Assembly: GCA_037176905.1 (NCBI GenBank)
Contig: JBBBWG010028089.1
Span: forward strand, 1-64,000
DNA: 64,000 nt
From: Azolla pinnata
Taxonomy: Eukaryota > Streptophyta > Polypodiopsida > Salviniales > Salviniaceae
Reading direction: 5' to 3'
Shown one piece after another: positions 56,156 to 64,000 of this stretch (position 1 is its first letter; each line of letters starts with the position of its first letter). Position numbers and translations under genes: made by a program. A model generated the notes under the pieces. It saw nothing but the letters and a program-made list of their open reading frames with translations. It had not been told where the DNA came from and ran no database searches.

Positions 56156-57261
56156 ATGAGGATGAGCAAGCTGATCCCCAAGCACCTCCAGGTTCTCTTC
56201 CTCGCCCTGCTCCTCCTCTTGCCCTGCTCCGGCTTCCATGGCGCGGGAGCCAGGAAGATCGAGGGCCCCATCAAGACGGTGGTGGTGGTGGTGATGGAGA
56301 ATCGATCCTTCGATCACATGCTGGGATGGCTCAAGCGCCTCAACCCGGAGATCGACGGCGTGACGGGGGAGGAATGGAACCTGCTGAATGCATCGGATCC
56401 GAGCTCCGGGAAGGTCTTCTTCAGGGACGATGCAGAGTTCGTGGACCCCGACCCGGGCCATTCGTATGCAGCAATCAGGGAGCAGATCTTTGGCAGCAAC
56501 GACAGCTCCGCAGAGATCGCCCCCATGAATGGATTCGCGCAGCAGGCGGAGAGCATGATGCAGGGCTTCTCCAAGACGGTCATGGCAGGGTTCAGGCCCG
56601 AGATCGTGCCCTCCTTCACCTCGCTCGCCATGGATTTCGCAGTCTGCGATCGATGGTTCGCATCGGTTCCCACTTCCACGCAGCCGAATCGCTTCTACGT
56701 GCACTCCGCGACCTCCCACGGCGAGATGAGCAATGTGAGGAAGGATCTCATCCATGGCTTCCCGCAGAGGACGATCTTCGACTCCGTCGAGCAATCGGGG
56801 CTCACCTACGGAATCTACTACCAGAACATCCCCGCCACGCTCTTCTTCCGCAACCTGCGCAGGCTCAAATCCATCCGCCATTTCCACAAGTTCGAGCTCG
56901 CGTTCGAGCGCCATGCCAGGGAGGGCAAGCTCCCCAACTACGCGGTTGTGGAGCAGAGGTACTTCGACGTTAGCACTGCCCCCGCCAACGACGATCATCC
57001 CTCCCACGACGTCTCCCGCGGCCAAGCCTTTGTCAAGCGCCTCTACGAGACCCTGAGGGCCAGCCCTCAGTGGAAGGAGATGCTGTTCGTCATCACCTAC
57101 GACGAGCATGGCGGATTCTATGACCATGTCCCCACCCCCGTGAGGAACGTGCCTAACCCCGATGGGCTCAATGGCCACATCGGCGAGTTCTACTTCAACT
57201 TCACGCGGCTCGGCGTTCGAGTGCCCACCATTCTTGTATCGCCATGGATCAACAAAGGAAC

Positions 57262-57297
<36 letters not shown>

Positions 57298-59531
57298 CTA
57301 TGTGTGCGCCTCATCATGCTAAAAGAAAGAAAAAGAATAACTTGAATGTCCAAATTCAGCCCTTTTGCTTTGTTCTATCCTTGGTAACTTGAACATCCAT
57401 CCACACACGCACACACACCCTACATGTATGTTTGTGTATATGTTACATCCATGATAAATATCTTGGCATACATACACATACATGTATGTTTGCATATATG
57501 CTACATACATGACAACATTGCACATACACATACATATGTATGTATGGATGTGTGTGTATATGTATGCCACATACATGATAACATTTGTGGAACATTCGCA
57601 GACACCGGCTTATAGATACTTGTTTATATGCACTGGATCACTGGAGGACTTAGGGAAAGTTTTCAGACTCAAAGACTGTCTTAACTTATAATGTTTCAAA
57701 GACTAAAGATGCAAAAAATAAAAAGACCGTCACAAATTTCAGGCTCAAAAGGTTCAGTGACTCATACATTTGTTTCCAAAGCTTCTCTGAGTGGAGTGTG
57801 CGTTTATGATCTGAAAACTTGCTGGTGTATTGATAGAGAAACAGGAAACTGGTCAGCATGATGAAAGAGAAACCTAAAGCTGCTTGGTTAGTGTAACGAT
57901 ATAGAGAAACTGTAAGCTCTCTAGCATAATGATATAGAAATTGAAATTGGCTGTGGAGAGAAATCGGAAGATTGCTAGTATAGTGATAGAAAAACTGGAA
58001 ACTTGCTAGAGTAATGATAGGGCAACTGAAAACTTGCTAGGGTTTGAGAAAGCAAAAGCTTGCTAACTTAGTCATAAATTAACCAAGATGATGAAAGACA
58101 TTTTCTTTTTGACCTCCAGTTTTGCATGGTCCGACTGGTCCTACACCTCATTCTCAGTTCGAGCATTCCTCGATATCGGCGACCGTGAAGAAATTGTTCG
58201 ACCTGGATGATGATTTCCTCACAGAACGGGCTGCCTGGGCAGGGACATTCGAGAGCATACTGCTCGAGAGGGATTCTCCAAGATCTGATTGCCCAGGTAA
58301 TTTTTGTTCCTTGATCTTTGCATTCTGCAAAGTGCTCAGTTGCTAGATAACACATGTTGCCTATGAATCCGGAATATGTGTGTTTGAGTGTGTATACCTG
58401 CCCACATCAACTTTGAGACAATTTGCTCACATATGTGAATAATTTCTTTGCCACAATGCTTGGTAGATATCACATGTAAACCTTGGCCTCATTGAGTCCT
58501 GCTTGTTTGCAATCTGGGGGTGGAAGCATGAGAATGGGAGCACTACTTCAAATATAGTAAGCTAATTAATATATTCCAAAAGTCTATATGTAGAACGAGT
58601 TTATTACATTTAACCACTAGCTTGCCATTCAATCTATCAAATTTAAATTGCATGGTGTGGATTTCACCGCTTTTTTGAAGGTACTTAGCTATGCCATTAT
58701 ATTTAGCCCGCAGTGCCATGGAATGTTTCAGCATTTGATTTTATGGAAAGCTTAAGTAGCAATTTCCTGGGCCAAGCTTGATATCAGCATCCTGATTCCT
58801 GTGCTTTCAATTTAGCCCTGCTAGTTTTTGTGTTTTAATTTTGCTGTTTCTTTGGTTACATAGAACATTGTTTGGTTACTATCAAATCTAATAAGCATAA
58901 AGTCAAAAGGTATACAGAAACAAGTTTTTTTTAACATTAAATACCTAAATGTGTTCTATTCTATTAAAATTTTTCCATCAAAGCTTGGTTTTATGGTTTA
59001 AAATTTATGCAATTTTTGCTGAAAGGAGCAATATCCTGGGATGAGCTGCGAGTGTTCTGAAGAATAGCTCTAATTCTTTGATACTGGGGTTGTTTTTTCT
59101 GTTTCTTTTTAGCTTTTCTTTGGTTATGTGGGGATACTGTTTACATACTTCCCACTGAATCTTGCTCTTGCTTTCTTCTAGAGAAGCTGCCCGCTCCGAT
59201 GTGGTCGCTCCGGACTTCACCTTTAGATGATAGCAGGCAGTTGTCGGAATTTCAAGAAGAGCTGGTATTGCTTGCCTCACAGCTGATAGGGGATAGCACC
59301 TTCTTTGAAAACAAATCGCTGAGTGTATATGAAGCGAATTTGTTTGTGGAGAGTGCAGTGGAGCTCTTCATGGAAGCTGGAGAGATGCAACTCAAGTCTG
59401 GCTTTGACGAGCTCTCATTGGTCGATGTTAGTATGGCCGCGGTGATTAAGCTGAAGAAGAAACTAGGGCATTGCACAAGCAGGCCATGCCTCCGCCAAGA
59501 CAATCTCATCACCAAGAAAGCAGTCATATGA
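56156..59531 (+). CDS. Secreted non-specific phospholipase C (phosphoesterase family, NPC)
   Basis: Hydrolyses the headgroup phosphodiester of common phospholipids such as phosphatidylcholine to give diacylglycerol, important in lipid remodelling and signalling. Exons are 56156-57263, 58120-58296 and 59182-59531; the sum is 1635 nt (544 aa), as usual for plant NPCs. A signal peptide fills residues 5-30 ([17 protein letters not shown]). Family motifs are [10 protein letters not shown] at 48-57, [15 protein letters not shown] in the middle and [13 protein letters not shown] near 315. The C-terminal domain ends [17 protein letters not shown]. The start was chosen because MRMSKL directly precedes the signal peptide; the frame continues open upstream only through low-complexity DNA. 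The first exon is clearly more GC-rich than its surroundings and than exons 2-3. Intron 1 opens inside a (GT)n microsatellite, so its donor is embedded in the repeat. Confidence 0.95.
57264..57600 (+). repeat. (GT)n and TACATACA-rich microsatellite DNA at the start of phospholipase C intron 1
   Basis: The intron begins GTGTGTGT and continues as a pure GT run to about 57293. ACACAC and ATACATACAC-type repeats follow around 57400-57580. The donor site is thus the first repeat unit; length change in the run would move the number of candidate GT donors. Confidence 0.75.
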
Positions 59532-61350
59532 TATCGTCCGATGCCGTCGTTGCAAAGAAAAAAAAGAAACCTGACATCGTGTGATCCATCATCGAGAACT
59601 GTCAGTATGATCATCTGATTTCATCATACCAAAAGAAGAGAAAAAAAACTGACATATGATCATGCTTTTCCATCATCGCAAAAAAGGGGAAACTGTCATG
59701 TGATCAATCAAAGTTGTCGCTTGTTCAGGTTATGTGGAAAAATCCTACCCCCCCTCCCCCTCCCCCTCCCATTTGTTGCAAGTGTGAGAGGCTGGATCTC
59801 ACCCATTCTTTTTTTTTTGCTTTTTCTTTCCCCCACCCCCTCCCCCCCCTTGTTATTTCATATGCTTTTTGCCTGCATCGTTCGATTCCTGTATAACAAA
59901 GTATTTGTAACACTAGGAACGGTTTTGCGTTTTTATTTTTGTTCTAGCTAAATTGTGCTCTCTGAATAATCTCTCTTCTTTATTTTTCTTTTTCTCTTGG
60001 TATGTTCCTCTCTCTGAGTGTGGAATTTGTACATAGTTGTGTACATTGTAAAACAAAATGAAAATTTGGCAATGGAAGTAGGCTGTTGAAAGCAGCTGTT
60101 AAAAACTGTATACAATGATGATCCTCTTTGCAATGGGCTTTTTTGGAGTAGCAAGAAGAAGGTAGATTTTACTACTACTGATGTGGGAAGAAATTGTTGG
60201 AACTGGCAGGGGCATGTAGGTGTGCAATCAGCGCATTCTCTATCTCATCGCCGATGCAGGAAAATCCTCTTTTGAAAACAAGAGAAAACAAGAAAACATG
60301 AAATCAGCTGATGCTATCCAGCATAGAATGATGTTATTTGGAGAGGCTATTTCTGATGGGCTTTTTACAGCGCAAATAAGCGTGTGAAATACTGATTTAA
60401 TAGTCATATATGTGTACAATTTTTGGCATACAAAAGATCGCAGGAATCGTTTTGATCCGGATGAATTCAGAAGCAAATTTTGGAATGTTTTAACCCCCTG
60501 CTAATCGATACAAAAGATCGCCCGGAATTGCTTTGATCTGGATGAATTCAGAAGCAAATTTTGGAATATTTTAACCCCCCTGCCCATCGATACAAAAGAT
60601 CGCCAAATTTGACGCAGTCTCTTCCGAGATCTATAGGGCATGTTTTCATCGGCAAGAAAGAGAACTCTGACACGATCTCTGTCTTCGCTTTTTTAGTACA
60701 TTGAGCTACAGATGCATGTGCCACTGCGTGTGCATATGGACATGCATAGATAGATATATAGATAGATAGATTTGATTCTCCTTCACAAATTATATCTGTA
60801 TCGCTATCCTTCTTCGGCATTGCTTCAGCAACGGCAACATGGGAATCCCAACTGCATGCAATCGGTAGGCAAGCAGCTTGGCATGAACAGATGCATGTGC
60901 AGGAAAAGAAAAGAAAGAGAGGAAAAGCTCGATTCGATGACAGCAGAAATGCTCTGCAAAAAGCCGATTTCCAGAGAGATGGTCCATCGATCAGACTACA
61001 CAAGACATGCAAGATACAGTCGGACTAGTGGCTTGAACCAACATTGGAGGGATGATCCATCAACTGAAAACAGATGAAATATTTTTACTGATGAAGCATT
61101 TGATTTTGGAAAGGGGAAAAAAAAAAAGGCGATTTCCGAAGAAAACATTGCAGGGTTTCGACAAAAACTATTTCTTTGTGCTACTGAGGCTTAAAACCCT
61201 AAAAAACAAAACCCTAGAGCTCACCGTTATTGCTTAACAATGGGAACTAGCTTTCTAAAGCTTTGTGCTTAATGACCTATTAAGCCTTAAAACCCTAGTA
61301 GCAATTACTAATCACCAATTAAGAAGAGGACTTTTAAACCCTGGAAACAA
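59532..61350. other. Intergenic region, no gene recognised
   Basis: Short biased frames only. It contains a C-rich tract with four C-runs at about 59748-59770, a second at about 59831-59850, and a direct repeat of about 65 bp around 60470 and 60540 (ATACAAAAGATCGC and ATGAATTCAGAAGCAAATTT are shared). From 61190 onward isolated AAAACCCTA motifs precede the telo-box array. Confidence 0.5.
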
Positions 61351-61621
61351 GTCGTGGGCGATTTCCCGAAACAAACCCTAAAACTCGTGGGCGATTTCCT
61401 AAACGAACCCTAAAACTCGTGGGCGATTTCCGAAACAAACCCTAAAACTCGTGGGCGATTTCCTAAACAAACCCTAAAACTCGTGGGCGATTTCCTAAAT
61501 GAACCCTAAAACTCGTGGGCGATTTCCTAAACAAACCCTAAAACTCGTGGGCGATTTCCTAAACCCTAAAACTCGTGGGCGATTTCCTAACCAAACCCTA
61601 AATCTCGTGGGCGATTTCCTT
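61351..61621 (+). repeat. Nine-copy 32-bp tandem repeat with telo-box motifs, ending 17 bp before an ATG
   Basis: The unit is CTCGTGGGCGATTTCCTAAA followed by CAAACCCTAAAA, about 32 bp, with one shorter unit. CGTGGGCGATTTCC occurs nine times. About six units carry the exact telo-box AAACCCTAA and two carry GAACCCTAA. The telo-box is a known promoter element of plant translation and growth genes, usually near the transcription start. Here the array fills the space just before the ATG at 61638. Confidence 0.9.
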
Positions 61622-61637
61622 TCGCTGCACAGTTTCC

Positions 61638-61994
61638 ATGGCGCTCAACAGAGCGTTCCACGCCATCGCCTCCTCCACCCGCCGTTCCCTCATCTCCTCC
61701 CCTTCGCTCTGCGCCCGTCCCATGTCTTCCTCCTCCGATTTCTCCGCCGAGGTCGACGACATCAACACCAAGTTCGCGGAGGCGCGCGAGGAGATCGACA
61801 TGGCCATGGACTCCAAGGAAACCGTCTACTTCAACGAAGAAGCTCAGTCGGCGCGCGAGGCCGTGTCCCTCGTGCTTGACAAGTACCAGGGTCTGCTGGA
61901 TCGCCTCCCTGATGCCGACAAAGGAGCGCTGCAGAGATCGATGGGACTGAAGATGGAGCAACTGAAAGCGGAGCTTGAGCAGCTTAATTCATGA
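61638..61994 (+). CDS. Small conserved plant protein, probably mitochondrial, function unknown
   Basis: An intronless frame of 118 aa. The first 35 or so residues are rich in Arg, Ser and Ala with no acidic residue (MALNRAFHAIASSTRRSLIS), typical of a mitochondrial targeting peptide. The rest is acidic and helical, with AEVDDINTKFAEAREEID, ETVYFNEEAQSAREAV and a coiled-coil-like end LKMEQLKAELEQLNS. The sequence looks like a conserved plant family that I cannot name with certainty. Composition is GC-rich compared with the flanks, as for a real coding exon, and the ATG follows the telo-box array directly. No catalytic motif is visible. A role as a small assembly or structural factor is possible but not shown. 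Confidence 0.8.
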   Translation: MALNRAFHAIASSTRRSLISSPSLCARPMSSSSDFSAEVDDINTKFAEAREEIDMAMDSKETVYFNEEAQSAREAVSLVLDKYQGLLDRLPDADKGALQRSMGLKMEQLKAELEQLNS

Positions 61995-63330
61995 TGGGGA
62001 GCCGTATATGAAGTAGAGCTCTTTATCCATCCCTTCCTTCACTCTTTTCCTTGTTCCTGAGTGTCATGGCCTTGCATTTTAGAAGAAACGCTTCATGGAA
62101 CAATGGAAGGTATAGGTCTTCAATGTGGTGCCTCTAGATTAAAGCTATTTGCAGCTACATGTTGTTGCATGGATATGTGAGAAGGATTTTCTGCTCATAG
62201 GTATAATGGTCATAATCATTTCATGATATTGGTGGTGGTGGTGATGATGATGATGATGATGATGATGAGGGGAGCTTCTCCGTTGTGGAAAAAGGAAATT
62301 TTTAGGCTGTTAAGTCTTTGAAAATTTGCAAGTTCCACAGTTTGTTTTTAGCTTTTTTACTCATCAGACTCATTTTAAGCTACTTTGAGGCCTTTGAATC
62401 TTGTATGTTGATCCAGCGTTTTTAAATTTTCCTGACAGCTCTTTGAAGGCAAGCTGCCGTTTTTCTTGTTGAGCACACAAATATACTTGCCTGAAGCAGA
62501 AGAAAAGCTTAGATGTTTGTTTCATGCTGGAGATGCGAGGGCATTCTTTTGCATTCGGACTCTTTGGACATCAAAGACAATGAAAGGAATCTTGTATGTG
62601 GATTCACGCAAGGTGCACATAGAAAATTGGAGGAAAATTTTTAAAACCTTGAAATCGATTCATAAAGCAAAGATTTTGATTGCATCCAGTGTTAGTTATA
62701 GTCTTTATGTATTCAGTTGATGTGGCCCATCATGTTTCTTATTGCAGTAAGGAAATAAGAAGATGTTGAGGTATACTTCATCAAAATGGGGTGAGTGTAC
62801 ATTCTTTTTTTTCTCCCAAATATCTTCTACTGGTTCGATGCTGTATATATATCCATGCTTGATGTTTTTGAACCAGATTGAGTCAATGTCTCTATTTTCC
62901 ATATTTTGGCACGATTTCATCTAAGATGCAAGAATTGTTCATGAACTGTCTATGGACGGACCTGATTTGACTATGTGATTGTTAAGCAAGTAATTATAGT
63001 TGTCTAAGAATCAACAGTGCCCAGATTCGATAGGCAAACTCATAAACAGTATCTTGTAGAGAGAATTAGGCAGTGCCCAGGTGCCTTGACAAATGATGAT
63101 AAACATAAAGAATATCTTGCCTTGATGAATGTTCAATCTTGCAAATGTAGCTATGATAACAAAAACTTGTATAAGAAAGTTTTTCATTGATTGCAAGGTT
63201 CTCTAGAGTCATGCTGTAACTTGTACATACGCTGTAAAAGTGGGAGCTTAAAACTCATTCTAAGCAGCTGACTTAACAAAGAAGAAAGCCATGAATTTTA
63301 ATAAATAAATCAAAGATAAAATTGACAGTT
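61995..63330. other. Convergent 3' flanks of the small mitochondrial-protein gene and the IST1-like gene
   Basis: No gene is recognised. There is a GTG/ATG trinucleotide run at 62231-62268. The two flanking genes point toward each other here, so the region must hold both 3' UTRs; an AATAAA-like ATAAATAAAT on the minus side lies just below the IST1-like stop codon at 63331. Confidence 0.5.
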
Positions 63331-64000
63331 TCATTGCCTTGATGATCTCAAAGCTTCGAATCGTGCTGTGAGGTCATCATAATCTGGAAGTTTCGGGTGA
63401 ACATGACAAGCCATATTATCCCTGCTGTTTTTAGCTGATGAAGGGAGTGGAGGAGCTGCACGCTTAGGAGGAGAATATCTCTGGTTAAAGTTACCAATCC
63501 TTTGATCTACTCTATCAACAACATCATCATAACTAGGCTCGTCATCATCAGACATATTGAAGCAGTCTTTACGGGACTCATGTGATTTCTTCGTGTTGTG
63601 ATGCATTCTTTCTCTACTCAACCTCTCTTGATCGTATTTATCATAACTAGACTTTTCATCTTCATGCATACTGAACGAGTCTGTATGGAACCCAAATGAT
63701 TGTTCCATGTTGTGCATTTTTTCACTACTCAACCTCTTCTGATCATATTGCTCATAAGTAGACTCATCATCTTCACAGGTATTGAAGTGGTCTGAACGAT
63801 ATCCATGTGACTTCTTAGTATTGTAATGCATTCTTTCCCCATTCATCCTCTTCTGATAACAATGCTCTAGTCCTTCATTTGGGTCCTCGTCAAAGACAGG
63901 TTTCTTATTGCTGACATTTGTGCTGTATGCATTCCTTCTCTCATTATGTTGATTCATTTCTTCCCAATCCACATTCTCATCCCCGTCATCATAAATCGGC
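63331..64000 (-). CDS. IST1-like ESCRT-III-associated protein, C-terminal part (gene runs off the right edge)
   Basis: The open frame continues from the stop at 63331 through the window edge (DDGDENVDWEEMNQ at its start), so only the last 220 or so codons are seen. The C-terminus PKLPDYDDLTARFEALRSS matches the MIT-interacting motif at the end of plant IST1-LIKE proteins, which bind VPS4-type ATPase and LIP5 and act in endosomal sorting at the multivesicular body. The characteristic N-terminal IST1 helical domain would lie beyond 64000. Before the motif is a hydrophilic region with three imperfect 38-residue repeats (63532-63870), and a short Pro-rich stretch SPPKRAAPPLP. The family call rests on the tail alone. 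Confidence 0.65.
   Translation of the reverse strand, partial: PIYDDGDENVDWEEMNQHNERRNAYSTNVSNKKPVFDEDPNEGLEHCYQKRMNGERMHYNTKKSHGYRSDHFNTCEDDESTYEQYDQKRLSSEKMHNMEQSFGFHTDSFSMHEDEKSSYDKYDQERLSRERMHHNTKKSHESRKDCFNMSDDDEPSYDDVVDRVDQRIGNFNQRYSPPKRAAPPLPSSAKNSRDNMACHVHPKLPDYDDLTARFEALRSSRQ
63532..63870 (-). repeat. Three 38-residue repeats in the IST1-like protein
   Basis: The units share YQKR or YDQKR or YDQER, then ERMH or EKMH, then a Ser-Phe/His-Gly-like centre, and end DHFNTCEDDES, DSFSMHEDEKS or DCFNMSDDDEPS. QKR/QKR/QER lie 38 and 37 residues apart. The repeat is 114 nt, so copy changes keep the frame. Confidence 0.8.

Noticed and set aside
54950-57178. 742-codon open frame on the minus strand opposite the phospholipase C gene
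   Set aside because: It is the antisense shadow of a GC-rich exon and of a stop-free AAG/CAG array. It has no domain, and its middle is pure low complexity (poly-Leu, Ser, Cys).
62466-62720. 84-codon frame after the small mitochondrial-protein gene
   Set aside because: No conserved motif; most likely 3' UTR or intergenic chance frame.

Overview
This 64 kb window is nuclear DNA of a land plant. The evidence is a class C auxin response factor with a miR160-like site, a leucine-rich-repeat receptor kinase, a plant-type non-specific phospholipase C, introns with GT-AG borders, telo-box (AAACCCTAA) promoter motifs and a plant ER-body/VIT-type membrane protein. The lineage cannot be fixed by eye. 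Abundant simple repeats and moderate gene spacing would fit a bryophyte, lycophyte or other non-model plant, but that is only a guess. I see no transposon, retroelement, tRNA, rRNA or CRISPR.

Eight genes are supported. On the minus strand at the left are a cytosolic HSP70 (128-2580, one intron) and a class C ARF (5360-8452, three exons). Four multi-exon genes follow on the plus strand: a lipid phosphate phosphatase of the PAP2 family (17530-21626, eight exons), a very large MEB-like/VIT-domain membrane protein (25139-43240), an LRR receptor-like kinase resembling subfamily VIII-1 (44548-52946) and a secreted non-specific phospholipase C (56156-59531). A small intronless, probably mitochondrial protein lies at 61638-61994 (+). 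The right edge holds the 3' end of a minus-strand IST1-like ESCRT gene (63331 to beyond 64000). Exon borders were read by hand; phases agree and summed coding lengths divide by three for every multi-exon gene, provided that in the MEB-like gene two exons with a shifted frame are left out.

The outstanding feature is the MEB-like gene. Between a Cys-rich N-terminus and a C-terminal VIT-type membrane domain it carries a head-to-tail array of about 14 units of one exon plus its intron, about 530 bp each. Every live exon is phase 1-1 and codes for about 69 residues ending in an LLPTYPWGPSQIS-type motif. Introns of neighbouring units are also nearly alike, one unit is dead, and a later exon pair shares the same frame lesion. 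I know of no description of such an array in this family.

The second theme is tandem repeats beside gene starts: a 13-unit array packed with W-box cores before the phosphatase, nine 32-bp units with telo-boxes ending 17 bp before the small mitochondrial-protein ATG, a 450-bp AAG/CAG array touching the phospholipase ATG, and long CT/GA-rich DNA before the ARF. The genes are not an operon and have no evident shared pathway, apart from two lipid enzymes (PAP2 phosphatase and phospholipase C) whose reactions are both part of phosphatidate/diacylglycerol metabolism.
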